From positions 1 through 46,133 of the forward strand of contig VGDL01000029.1 of NCBI GenBank assembly GCA_016869735.1: a DNA stretch of 46,133 bases, written 5' to 3'. Positions 9,800 to 17,521 of the stretch are shown here, piece after piece (positions within the stretch are counted from its first letter, which is position 1; each line of letters begins with the position of its first letter). Both the position numbers and the translations under genes were made by a program. Under the pieces are notes generated by a model. The model searched no databases. It worked only from the letters and a program-made list of their open reading frames with translations, and had not been told where the DNA came from. This DNA is from Alphaproteobacteria bacterium. GTDB lineage: Bacteria; Pseudomonadota; Alphaproteobacteria; Acetobacterales; Acetobacteraceae.

Positions 9800-9952
9800 T
9801 CAGGCGCTTCGGCGCATGGCAGCACCGCCGCTGGCCGGTGCTTTCAATTCCTGCGCCAATATCCAAACCCGCCCGGCATCCATGCGGGTTTCTGGGTCAT
9901 TCAATAACCGGTCAAGCTCGGCCAATTTGCGGGCCAATTCACTATCGGACAT
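9800..9952 (-). CDS. Conserved-looking 50-residue hypothetical protein
   Basis: A 50-codon frame on the minus strand starting MSDSELARKLAELDRLLNDP and continuing with a second helix around DAGRVWILAQELKAP. Amphipathic, acidic-to-neutral helices with a leucine heptad suggest a small helical protein. A GGAG motif lies about 9 bases upstream of the ATG. Its stop codon directly abuts the end of the convergent amidase gene. It sits 119 bases downstream of the HMG-CoA-lyase-like gene on the same strand, so it could be the last gene of that operon. I do not recognise the family; codon use is normal for the window, which supports a real gene. Confidence 0.5.
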   Translation of the reverse strand: MSDSELARKLAELDRLLNDPETRMDAGRVWILAQELKAPASGGAAMRRSA

Positions 9953-10071
9953 GCGCCAACTCCAGCAAGCCTGTTCAAGAAATCAGGCACGGTTCTTATG
10001 GCCCGCAAAAGCGTCCGAAAAATGGAGGAATTCCGGCCGCGCCATGATTTCGCGCAGCCGGCAACCCCCGC

Positions 10072-10974
10072 TCAGGCCGCGAGCCGTGCCGCGCGCACGC
10101 CGCGCATCCGCCCGCCGGGAATGGCGCCCTTGATCGCCGCTGCCATATCGGCGGCCGCCAACAGGCTGTTCCAGGTGACGCCGGTTTCAACCCCCATGCG
10201 GCGGAACATCCAAACCACGTCTTCCGTCGCGACATTGCCGGTGGCGCCAGGCGCGAAGGGGCAGCCACCAATGCCGCCTGCGGCGCTATCAATCACGCGA
10301 CAGCCGGCAGCATAGGCCGCGGCCACATTGGCCACACCCATGCCGTAAGTGTCATGGCCATGGAAGGCAAAGCGATGCCCCCAGGCGCCCTGCGCTTTCT
10401 CAAAAATCCGCCGCACCTGATCGGGGCTGGCATTGCCCGTGGTATCCGCGAGCGCGATTTCCATGCTGGGGTCCAGCGCCACAATGCGTTCCACCCAATC
10501 CAAAGCCTCGGCATCCTCCACCACGCCATCAAAGGGGCAATGAAAGACGCAGGACAGGTTGAAGCGAATGAGCGTGCCCTTCGGCGTATCGCGCACCAAG
10601 GATGCCAGTTCGGCAAAGCTTTCTTCGCGCGTGCGGTTGAGATTGGCCTTGTTGTGTCCCGCCGTTGCCGACATGAAAAAGCCAAGCCGTTCCGCGCCCC
10701 CGGCAAGCGCCGCATCAAAGCCGCGCCTATTGGGCACCAGCACGGTGCTTTCCAAGCCCGGCAGCGTCTTGGCAAAGGCCAGCACCGCCGCCGTATCCGC
10801 CATTTGCGGAATCGCCTTGGGCGACACGAAGGAACCGATTTCCATCCGCCTGAGGCCCGCATCATACAGCGCCTGAATGAGCGCGATTTTCACCTCGGTC
10901 GGCACGAAATCGCCGGTGATGGACTGAATCCCGTCACGCGGGGCGACTTCGCTGATGGTCACCTTGCCGGTCAT
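10072..10974 (-). CDS. Hydroxymethylglutaryl-CoA lyase family protein
   Basis: A 300-residue TIM-barrel lyase that cleaves 3-hydroxy-3-methylglutaryl-CoA, or a related 3-hydroxyacyl-CoA, to acetyl-CoA and a keto acid. Visible hallmarks are EVAPRDGIQ with catalytic Arg13 and Asp14, metal ligands His205 and His207 in FHGHDTYGMG, and the active-site loop GIGGCPFAPGATGNVATED with Cys238. All catalytic positions are retained and the length is normal. It overlaps the CaiB-type gene by four bases (ATGA), so the two form one leftward operon: CoA transfer onto an acid, then C-C cleavage. This combination fits citramalyl-CoA-like or dicarboxylic acyl-CoA catabolism as well as leucine degradation. No other leucine-pathway genes are present. 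Confidence 0.88.
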   Translation of the reverse strand: MTGKVTISEVAPRDGIQSITGDFVPTEVKIALIQALYDAGLRRMEIGSFVSPKAIPQMADTAAVLAFAKTLPGLESTVLVPNRRGFDAALAGGAERLGFFMSATAGHNKANLNRTREESFAELASLVRDTPKGTLIRFNLSCVFHCPFDGVVEDAEALDWVERIVALDPSMEIALADTTGNASPDQVRRIFEKAQGAWGHRFAFHGHDTYGMGVANVAAAYAAGCRVIDSAAGGIGGCPFAPGATGNVATEDVVWMFRRMGVETGVTWNSLLAAADMAAAIKGAIPGGRMRGVRAARLAA

Positions 10975-12170
10975 GCCTGCTTCTCCTTCGCTTCACCGAG
11001 TAATTCACCAAACACATGGTCATTATGCGCGCCCGCCGCCGGGCCTGGCCAGCGCACCACATCCTGCGGCGCCACGCCATCAAAGCGGAAGGGCGCGGCC
11101 GGGTGCAGCACCTGGCCCAAAAGCGGGTCCGCCACTTCCACCACCCAGCCGCGCTCGCGGAAATGCGGGTCATTGGCGCAATCGGCCATGTCATACAGGC
11201 GGGAACAGGGCACTTCGGCCGCTTCCAGAATGGCCTCGGCTTCCGCGGCGGGTTTCGTGCGGGTCCAGGCAGCGATGGCGGTATCGAGTTCCGCAACATT
11301 TTCGCAACGCAGCCCATTGGTGGCGAAGCGCTCAGCCTCGGCCAATTCGGGCCGGCCAATCGCGGCCATCAGGCGGCGGAAGATCAAATCCGAATTGCCG
11401 GCCACACACAGCCATTTGCCGTCGGCGCAGGGGTAGGTGTTGGTGGGGGCGGCGGTCTTGATGGCAGCGCCCTGCGGCTGACGCACCCAGCCGAATAGCC
11501 CGTATTCCGGCAGCATCCCTTCCATGAGGGAAAACACGCTGCTGACCAAATCCACATCCACCACGCGGCCCTTGGCATTGGGGTCGCCCTTCACCGCCCA
11601 GCAGGCAGAAACCACGGCAAGCGCACAGTAAATCCCGGCCAGATCATCGCTGATGGAAACCCCGCAGCGCGGCGGCGGCAGCGCCTGTTCACCGGGATGG
11701 CCGGTAAGGTGCCTGAGGCCCCCCATGGCTTCGCCGATCGCGCCAAAGGCGGGCTTGTCCTTGTAAGGCCCATCCTGGCCATAGCCGGAAATCCGCCCGA
11801 TCACGAGGCGCGGGTTTTCCCGGTGCAGTTCCTCTGGCCCCAGGCCGATGCGTTCAAGGTAGCCGGCGCGGAAATTTTCGATCAGCCCATCGGCGCGGCG
11901 GAGCAGCGCGATCAGCTTCGCGCGATCCTCGGGCTTTTTCAGATCAAGCGTGACGCTGAGCTTGTTCCGCCCATGCACGCTGAACCAGACGGCATTGCCA
12001 TTGATATTGCTGCCCCAACCGCGCACCGGGTCCCCGCCCGGCGGTTCCACCTTGATCACCTCAGCGCCCAAATCCGCGAGCAGGCGCGTGGCGAAAGGGG
12101 CAGCGATGTAATGGCCAAGCTCCACGAGCTTGAGGCCGGCAAGCGGGAGGTTCGGGGCGGGGGCGGACAT
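10971..12170 (-). CDS. CaiB/BaiF (family III) CoA-transferase
   Basis: A 399-residue family III CoA-transferase that moves CoA between carboxylic acids through an aspartyl-CoA thioester. Landmarks are GLKLVELGHYIAAPFATRLL, DLGAEVIKVEPPGGDPVRGW, DLKKPEDRAKLIALLRRADG, and the catalytic Asp175 or Asp176 in GVSISDDLAG. It also has the C-terminal cluster EVPCSRLYDMAD and LLGQVLHP. The start at 12170 gives the normal family N-terminus. First gene of a leftward operon with the lyase; the pair probably activates and then cleaves a branched or hydroxylated dicarboxylic acid. Its promoter should lie within 12171-12437, the divergent region shared with the second amidase module. Confidence 0.88.
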   Translation of the reverse strand: MSAPAPNLPLAGLKLVELGHYIAAPFATRLLADLGAEVIKVEPPGGDPVRGWGSNINGNAVWFSVHGRNKLSVTLDLKKPEDRAKLIALLRRADGLIENFRAGYLERIGLGPEELHRENPRLVIGRISGYGQDGPYKDKPAFGAIGEAMGGLRHLTGHPGEQALPPPRCGVSISDDLAGIYCALAVVSACWAVKGDPNAKGRVVDVDLVSSVFSLMEGMLPEYGLFGWVRQPQGAAIKTAAPTNTYPCADGKWLCVAGNSDLIFRRLMAAIGRPELAEAERFATNGLRCENVAELDTAIAAWTRTKPAAEAEAILEAAEVPCSRLYDMADCANDPHFRERGWVVEVADPLLGQVLHPAAPFRFDGVAPQDVVRWPGPAAGAHNDHVFGELLGEAKEKQA

Positions 12171-12343
12171 GGGGTGGGTGTTAGCGGAGAATGGGCGCGC
12201 GGGAAATCGGCGCCATCGAAACCGAACAGCAATCTTTTGCCGCTAGTCTTCAACATGTCGCTGGACTTGAAGCGATCTAGTCTCTCCCATCACGCGCCGC
12301 GACTTAAAGGCAGCGCAACATCCCGCATTATGGATGCCCCCCT

Positions 12344-12375
12344 GGGGTGAAGTCTTCGGACTTCACCCCGTTTTT
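12344..12375 (+). terminator. Orphan UUCG terminator-type hairpin (attenuator or small RNA end?)
   Basis: A perfect 11-bp stem, GGGGTGAAGTC / GACTTCACCCC, closed by a TTCG tetraloop, is followed by G and five T residues. It has the form of a strong intrinsic terminator on the plus strand. However, it lies between divergent genes, with no upstream plus-strand gene to end. It precedes the start of the second AtzG-like gene by 75 bases. Possible readings are a leader attenuator of that operon, the 3' end of a small RNA starting at about 12200-12300, or a remnant. Confidence 0.7.
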
Positions 12376-12449
12376 GCGATGAATCCAGGGTTCCAGAAGC
12401 CCCGCTTTTGCGGCAGGTTATCCCTCGAAGCATGGGGGCGATGATCGCA

Positions 12450-12641
12450 ATGACCGAAGAAGAAATACTGGCCCGCGCGGCGGGCATCACCACCGGGCTC
12501 AAGACCCACCCCAAGGAAGTGGCGGAAGCCATCGCTGCGTCCCGCCGCATGGCTGGGGCTTTCACGCGCCCTGCCAATGAAACCGCCGAACCCATGCCAG
12601 CCTATGCCGCGCCGCTTCCCGCCAAGGGGTCACGCGCATGA
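12450..12641 (+). CDS. AtzG-like small amidase partner, copy 2
   Basis: A 63-residue protein upstream of, and overlapping by four bases, the second amidase gene. The order, size and helix-plus-Pro-rich-tail layout match the gene at 8217: ILARAAGITTGLKTHPKEVA, then SRRMAGAFTRPANETAEPMP. Sequence identity between the two copies is low, so similarity rests on architecture and position as much as on residues. Start 12450 was chosen over ATG 12441 and 12432 because the GGGGG run at 12435-12439 is suitably spaced from it. Probable GatC/AtzG-like subunit of the downstream enzyme. Confidence 0.5.
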   Translation: MTEEEILARAAGITTGLKTHPKEVAEAIAASRRMAGAFTRPANETAEPMPAYAAPLPAKGSRA

Positions 12642-14032
12642 AGGCCTTGCATGAGCTTTCGCTGACCGAAGCTTCTGCCGGCATTGCGCGGCGGCGTTTC
12701 TCCCCTGTCGAATACCTTGATGCCCTGCACGCACGCGCCAATGAGGTAGGCGGCAAGGTCAACGCCATTGTGCGCCCGCTATGGGATGAAGCCCGCGCGC
12801 AGGCGGTGAAGGCCGGGCGGCGCATCGCCCGCAGCGGGCCGCGTTCCGCGTTGGATGGCCTGCCGGTCGGGCTTAAGGACATTATTGATATCGCGGGGCA
12901 TCCCACCAGCTGCCATTCACGCATCCTGCTCGATAATCAGAAAAGCGCCGATGCGGCGGTGGTGGCCAGGCTGCGTGCGGCGGGGGCGATTTTCCCGGCC
13001 AAGCTCGCAACCCATGAATTTGCCATCGGCGGCCCGGCCTTTGACCTGCCCTTCCCACCCGCGCGCAACCCCTGGAATACGGCGCATCACCCGGGCGGGT
13101 CATCTTCCGGTTCCGGCGCCGCCGTGGGCGCCAATATCCTGCCCGCCGCGCTCGGCACCGATACGGGCGGTTCCGTGCGCCACCCCGCCAGCCATTGCGG
13201 CATTGTCGGCATGAAGGCGACTTATGGGCTGGTATCGCGTCGCGGCGTTTTCCCGCTGGCCTTCACGCTTGATCATGTGGGGCCCATGACGCGCACGGTC
13301 GCCGATAATGCGTTGCTGCTTGGCATGATGGCGGGGCATGATCCGGCTGATCCAGGTAGTGCGGCGCATAAGCCTGAAAACTATGCGCGGCAGATGAAGA
13401 AGGGGCTCCGCGGCCTCACCATCGGCTATGTGCGGCATTTTCACGAGAAGGATCAGCCAGCTTCCGCTGAAATGGCCACCGCGCTTGATGCCGCGGCAAA
13501 GCTGCTCGCCAAGGAAGGGGCGAAGATCAAGACCATCACCCTGCCCTCGCTCACGGAATTTGCCGGCGTCAATCGCGCCATTCTGATGTCTGAAGCCGCG
13601 GCCATTCATGGCAAATGGCTGCGCGAAAGACCGGGCGATTACGCCAATATCACGCTGCGGCGCCTGCTGCCGGGGCTTTTCATGCGTGCCGAGGATTACG
13701 TGCAGGCACAGCGCCGCCGCCGCGAATTGGTGGCCGCAGTTGAAGCGGCATTTGCAGAGGTTGATCTGCTGCTGACCGCATCTTCCATGGATGTCGCCTG
13801 CAAGATTGATGACGCCGAGGCAGTGGAACTCACCTATCCGCGCCAGGCACGCACGCCCTTCAATGTCACGGGCCATCCGGCCATGACCATGATGTGCGGT
13901 GTTTCCAAAGCGGAAGGCCTGCCGCTTTCTTTGCAATTGGTGGGGCCAAGCTTTGGGGAGGCTGCCATCTACCGCGCCGCCGCCGCTTATGAACGCGCCG
14001 CACCTTGGAAGGATTTGCGCCCAGCGCTGTAA
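12638..14032 (+). CDS. Amidase-signature hydrolase (AtzE/GatA-like), copy 2
   Basis: A 464-residue amidase-signature enzyme, clearly paralogous to the copy at 8408. Its triad is intact: Lys80 in PVGLKD, Ser155 in PGGSSSGSG and nucleophile Ser179 in GTDTGGSVR. Shared blocks include RNPWNTAHHPGGSSSGSG, CGIVGMKATYGLVSRRGVFP and FTLDHVGPMTRTVAD, plus IHGKWLRERPGDY in the C-terminal half. Pocket residues differ from copy 1 (GGSVRHPASH here versus AGSIRLPATF), so the two probably have different substrates. It is translationally coupled to its own small partner. The following glycosyltransferase gene starts 9 bases later, possibly on the same transcript. Confidence 0.88.
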   Translation: MKALHELSLTEASAGIARRRFSPVEYLDALHARANEVGGKVNAIVRPLWDEARAQAVKAGRRIARSGPRSALDGLPVGLKDIIDIAGHPTSCHSRILLDNQKSADAAVVARLRAAGAIFPAKLATHEFAIGGPAFDLPFPPARNPWNTAHHPGGSSSGSGAAVGANILPAALGTDTGGSVRHPASHCGIVGMKATYGLVSRRGVFPLAFTLDHVGPMTRTVADNALLLGMMAGHDPADPGSAAHKPENYARQMKKGLRGLTIGYVRHFHEKDQPASAEMATALDAAAKLLAKEGAKIKTITLPSLTEFAGVNRAILMSEAAAIHGKWLRERPGDYANITLRRLLPGLFMRAEDYVQAQRRRRELVAAVEAAFAEVDLLLTASSMDVACKIDDAEAVELTYPRQARTPFNVTGHPAMTMMCGVSKAEGLPLSLQLVGPSFGEAAIYRAAAAYERAAPWKDLRPAL

Positions 14033-14040
14033 TCGCACGC

Positions 14041-15564
14041 ATGTTGCAGGCAGGATTCATTGATCGGCGCTGGCGCCACCCCGCGCTGTTGCCTCTGTTC
14101 TTTTTCGCGCTTGCGCTTTTGTTGCGGAGCTTTTCCTTCGTCGCCGCCGTGATTGATACGGATGAGGGGCTTTATATGCTCCAGGCGCGGGAATGGCTGC
14201 GCGGCGGCTGGCCGCTGGTCGCGGTATGGGATATGCACCCGGTGGGGGCGCCTGCGATTTTTGCAGTCACCATGGCGCTTTTCGGCGATAGCATTTGGGT
14301 GCTGCGGGTGCTTGGCGCAGCTTGTGTCGCGGCAACAGCTTCGGCCCTTTTCCATGCCGTGCGCTATGCGGGCGGATCGCCCGCCTTGGGGCTTGCGGCC
14401 GGCGTTCTTTACATCGCGCATAGCGGGCTTCTGGGCGGGCTTGCCACCAATACGGAAATTCTTTTTGCCCCCTTGATTAGTTGGGCCATGGCGCTTGGCC
14501 TGCGCTGCGCGGTGGATGCTTTGGAACGCAGCAAGGCGCCGCGCTGGCGTGATTTGGCGATGATGGGGGTGCTGATTGGCTTCACGCTCACGATCAAGCC
14601 GGTCACGTTTTTTGAAGGCTCGCTGGCCTGGTTGATCTTGATGCTGCCCGCGCTTCGGCTGGGGCTGATCAGCCTGCCACGCCTGGCTACCATGGCCGTG
14701 GCTTATGCGGCGATCTGCGCCACGCCCACCCTGCTTTTTGCCTTGGCCTATGCGCTGCGCGGTGAGTTTCACTACTTGTTGGAGGGTGCCTTCCTGGCCC
14801 CGCTGCGATATGCGGGCTCAAGGCTGAGCGCGGCGGATTCCTTCCGCTTCGCGCTGGTGGCAGCCTTGTTGCTGCTTTGGGCCTTTCTGCTGACGCTGCC
14901 TGCCATCATCCGCCCGCGCAATCGCCAAGGGCCACTTTCGCGGCTCAGGCAATTCGGCATGATCTGGTTTGTGGCGGCGACATTCGCTGTTGTCCTGCCC
15001 GGGCAATTCTATCAGCATTACTTCCTGATCTGGTTATTGCCGCTTTCGGTGCTGGCGGCACTCGGCGCGCGGCAATTGGCGCGGTATTTGCGCCCAGGCA
15101 TGGTCGTGATCGGCTTTCAATTGCTGATCGGTGCGGTGGCTTTGGATGCCTGGCGCGTGGCCGCCCTGCCCCGGCTTGATCGTGGTATCGGCCTTGGCGC
15201 GCCTGATCCCGTGCGGCGCACTGCCGCTGCCGTGCGCGCGGAAATAGACCCGAATGACCCGATCTGGGTCGTGAATTATCACCCGGTGGTCTATGTGCTG
15301 GCCGATGCTGCCGTGCCCACGCGCTTTGCCTTTCCGGCGCATCTGGCGGGGCCATTTTATCGCGTGACGGGGATCGATTCCTACGCGGAAATCACGCGCA
15401 TCCTGGAAAGCCATCCGCGCGTTCTGGTGATTGATCGTGGCTGGTGGCCCAATGTGCGCCGCCGTGCTGCGATATTGATCGAAGCCGCGCTGGATGAGCA
15501 ATATGAATTGGTGGCAACTGTCCCGGAAGAACGTGGGGCAGTTGAAATCTGGCGCTTGCGATAA
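14041..15564 (+). CDS. Membrane GT-C fold glycosyltransferase (ArnT/PMT-like)
   Basis: A 507-residue polytopic membrane protein of the dolichyl-phosphate-mannose/ArnT-like glycosyltransferase class (GT39/GT83 type). It transfers a sugar from a polyprenyl-phosphate donor on the periplasmic side. After the first membrane span the GT-C acidic motif appears as DTDEG (39-43) before YMLQAREWLRGGWPLVAVWD. About ten or more hydrophobic spans follow, for example around ALGLAAGVLYIAHSGLLGGL and FALVAALLLLWAFLLTLPAI. A soluble C-terminal domain of about 130 residues ends the protein. The start at 14041 (MLQAGFIDRR) avoids overlap with the amidase. Acceptor and sugar are unknown. Confidence 0.8.
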   Translation: MLQAGFIDRRWRHPALLPLFFFALALLLRSFSFVAAVIDTDEGLYMLQAREWLRGGWPLVAVWDMHPVGAPAIFAVTMALFGDSIWVLRVLGAACVAATASALFHAVRYAGGSPALGLAAGVLYIAHSGLLGGLATNTEILFAPLISWAMALGLRCAVDALERSKAPRWRDLAMMGVLIGFTLTIKPVTFFEGSLAWLILMLPALRLGLISLPRLATMAVAYAAICATPTLLFALAYALRGEFHYLLEGAFLAPLRYAGSRLSAADSFRFALVAALLLLWAFLLTLPAIIRPRNRQGPLSRLRQFGMIWFVAATFAVVLPGQFYQHYFLIWLLPLSVLAALGARQLARYLRPGMVVIGFQLLIGAVALDAWRVAALPRLDRGIGLGAPDPVRRTAAAVRAEIDPNDPIWVVNYHPVVYVLADAAVPTRFAFPAHLAGPFYRVTGIDSYAEITRILESHPRVLVIDRGWWPNVRRRAAILIEAALDEQYELVATVPEERGAVEIWRLR

Positions 15565-15577
15565 TCAGCAGGGTGAA

Positions 15578-15605
15578 GGCGTCACCAGAAATTACTGGTG
15601 ACGCC
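15578..15605. terminator. Hairpin between convergent genes
   Basis: A perfect 11-bp inverted repeat, GGCGTCACCAG / CTGGTGACGCC, with the loop AAATTA fills most of the 46 bases between the convergent glycosyltransferase and carD genes. No clear T-run follows on either strand, so it may act as a bidirectional terminator only in part, or as an mRNA 3' protector. Confidence 0.55.
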
Positions 15606-15610
15606 ATGCT

Positions 15611-17305
15611 TCATTCAGCCTCAGTGGCCGGCGCGGCGGCTTCCTTGGATGCGGAATCGCGTGACCCAGCCGCGCCGGAACGCAGCACCACGATCAGCTT
15701 TTCAATCGCCGTTGCCTTATCGCAGCGGTCAATCGCCGCGGCTTCGGCAGCCAGCCGGTCCAAAGCCAATTCATAGATCTGGCGTTCGCTGAAGGATTGG
15801 TCGGGCTGGCCGGCATTGCGGAACAGGTCGCGCACCACTTCAGCAATCTGCACCGGATCGCCCGAATTGATTTTCGCTTCATATTCCTGCGCACGGCGTG
15901 ACCACATGGTGCGCTTGATGCGTGCGCGGCCCTTCAGCGTATCCATGGCCGGCTGGAAGCTTTCCGTGGTGCAAAGCTTGCGCAGCCCCGAAGATGACGC
16001 CTTGTTAACCGGCACACTGAGTTTCATGCGGTTTTCCTCAAAGGTCACTTCAATGACCTGCAAGGAATAGCCAGCCGCTTCCACCGTGCGGATGCCCTGC
16101 ACCGTGCCCACGCCATGGGTTGGATAGACAACGTAATCGCCTGTCTTGAATTCCTGTTTCGGGGCGGCAGGCGGTTTGGGCGAAGACGACATCGGCATTC
16201 CAGGACGAGGCGGGCCACCGCCCGGCGGGCGCATCCCCAATTGAACATTCGGGCGCATGGTGGGCGGCGGCGGAGACAGCGGGGAAATGCTGGGCGGCGG
16301 CGCCGGCCGCGGTGCGGGCGCGGGGGAAGGCGGGGTGACCATGGCCACCGCCGGCGCTTGTGCCAGCCCTGGCCGAGGCAGGGTTTCGGGCGCTGCAGTC
16401 GCGGGGCTTGGCGCTTCCTTAGGGTCGGAGGAAGCCGCGGGGGGGGCCTCGACCTTGGTACCACCGGCAGGGGCGGACTTGGCCTTGGATTTGGTCGCGG
16501 GCTTGGCAGCAAGCGGCGCGGCGGCGGGGGCGTCAGCCGCCGGGGCAGCGGGCTTGGCCGGGTTTGGTACATTGGCCTTGGCAGGTGCCTCAGCGGCGGG
16601 GGGTGCAGGCGGCTTCGCGGGCTTGGCCAGCGCTTCAGGGGCTGGCGCCACAGGAATGGCGACGGGCTTTTCCACCTTGGCGGGCGCTGCGGGTTTGGCA
16701 CTGGGCGCCGCCGCTTTCGGCTTGGCGGGCGCTGCGGGTTTGGCACTGGGCGCCGCCGCTTTCGGCTTGGCGGGCGCTGCGGGTTTGGCACTGGGCGCCG
16801 CCGCTTTCGGCTTGGCGGGCGCTGCGGCGGCAGGCTTGGCGGCAGCCTTGGGCGCCGGCTTTGGTGCCGGTTTTGCAAACAACTTAGGCGCTACCTTAGG
16901 CGCTACCTTAGGCGCTACCTTAGGCGCTACCTTAGGCGCTACCTTAGGCGCTACCTTAGGCGCTACCTTAGGCGCTGCCTTGGGCGCTGGCTTGGCCGCT
17001 GGCTTGGCCGCTGGCTTGACGGCGGCTTTGGGCGCCGGCTTCGCTGCGGGTTTCGCGGCAAGCTTGGGGGCAGGCTTCGCCGCCGGCTTGGCTGCGGGCT
17101 TCGTCGCTGCTTTGGGAATGGGCTTCTTCACAGGTTTCGGCGCCACCTTCTTACTGGGCTTCGCGGTCGCCTTTGCCTTGGCGGAGGATTTCTTCGCGGC
17201 CGGCTTGGCGGCTGATTTCGCCTTGCTGGTGGGCTTCTTCGCCGCGGGGCGGGCCGGCTTGGCGCTGCCCTTGGCGGGCGCCTTGGACACTGGCTTGCGT
17301 GTCAT
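15611..17305 (-). CDS. carD: CarD-family RNA polymerase-binding regulator with a giant basic low-complexity N-terminus
   Basis: A 564-residue protein. Residues about 385-541 are a complete CarD/CdnL domain: FKTGDYVVYPTHGVGTVQGI starts the RNA-polymerase-binding Tudor-like part, and GRARIKRTMWSRRAQEYEAK with DPVQIAEVVRDLFRN forms the helical DNA-contacting part. The Trp in RTMWSRR probably corresponds to the residue that CarD inserts at the promoter bubble. Alphaproteobacterial CarD proteins are normally about 160-170 residues. Here about 384 residues rich in Ala, Lys and Pro precede the domain, with SAKPAAKKP-type, PKVA and KPKAAAPSAKPAAP repeats, like histone H1 or AlgP-type tails. The start is supported by GGGAG about 10 bases upstream. 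The frame stays open throughout both DNA repeat tracts, so the extension appears genuine. Likely an essential transcription-initiation factor with an added nucleic-acid-binding tail. Confidence 0.9.
   Translation of the reverse strand: MTRKPVSKAPAKGSAKPARPAAKKPTSKAKSAAKPAAKKSSAKAKATAKPSKKVAPKPVKKPIPKAATKPAAKPAAKPAPKLAAKPAAKPAPKAAVKPAAKPAAKPAPKAAPKVAPKVAPKVAPKVAPKVAPKVAPKVAPKLFAKPAPKPAPKAAAKPAAAAPAKPKAAAPSAKPAAPAKPKAAAPSAKPAAPAKPKAAAPSAKPAAPAKVEKPVAIPVAPAPEALAKPAKPPAPPAAEAPAKANVPNPAKPAAPAADAPAAAPLAAKPATKSKAKSAPAGGTKVEAPPAASSDPKEAPSPATAAPETLPRPGLAQAPAVAMVTPPSPAPAPRPAPPPSISPLSPPPPTMRPNVQLGMRPPGGGPPRPGMPMSSSPKPPAAPKQEFKTGDYVVYPTHGVGTVQGIRTVEAAGYSLQVIEVTFEENRMKLSVPVNKASSSGLRKLCTTESFQPAMDTLKGRARIKRTMWSRRAQEYEAKINSGDPVQIAEVVRDLFRNAGQPDQSFSERQIYELALDRLAAEAAAIDRCDKATAIEKLIVVLRSGAAGSRDSASKEAAAPATEAE
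16682..16816. repeat. 45-bp tandem repeat, three perfect copies, inside carD
   Basis: Three head-to-tail identical 45-base units (16682-16726, 16727-16771, 16772-16816) plus the first 11 bases of a fourth. Each codes on the minus strand for the 15-residue block that includes KPKAAAPSAKPAAP. Unit length is a multiple of three, so gain or loss of copies would keep the frame. Confidence 0.95.
16884..16979. repeat. 12-bp tandem repeat, eight copies, inside carD
   Basis: Eight consecutive copies of TTAGGCGCTACC, the first seven identical and the last with one A-to-G change. They encode the tetrapeptide APKV/PKVA repeatedly on the minus strand. Perfect copies at the DNA level imply recent expansion by slippage; copy-number change keeps the reading frame. 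Confidence 0.95.
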
Positions 17306-17427
17306 GAGAATGGGACTCCCAACGCAGAACCCGGATCAGCGCGACCCGGTCGAGAATGCAGACCATCACCCCCGGCAGTCACCTGGGCAGAACCAGTGCT
17401 GGAAATGACGAAAACCTTTAATAACAC

Positions 17428-17469
17428 AAAAAACGCCCGGGGTCATCCGCCCAGCAGGCCCTTGGGCGG
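17428..17469 (-). terminator. Possible fdxA terminator
   Basis: Read on the minus strand, downstream of fdxA, a 7-bp stem CCGCCCA / TGGGCGG is followed by a CCCGGGCG segment and then six T residues. A CGCCC / GGGCG pairing brings the stem next to the T-run. The pairing is imperfect, so this is a moderate candidate. It lies within the 216-base gap between fdxA and carD, which must also hold the carD promoter. Confidence 0.4.
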
Positions 17470-17521
17470 GAATTCATGACCGTTGCGGTCAGATAGTTGA
17501 CGAGTTTTGGAAAAAATTCCC

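Noticed and set aside
10354-11498. Plus-strand frames opposite the lyase and CoA-transferase genes
   Set aside because: They mirror two well-supported minus-strand genes with complete catalytic motifs, so are not separate genes.
16682-16979. Tandem repeats that could suggest a CRISPR array
   Set aside because: Units are contiguous without spacers, of 45 and 12 bases, and lie inside an open coding frame; no cas gene is present.
16115-17408. Long plus-strand open frames with Gly/Leu/Ala repeats opposite carD
   Set aside because: They are the reverse reading of the CarD repeat region. The minus-strand frame ends in a true CarD domain, while these have no domain and no ribosome binding site.
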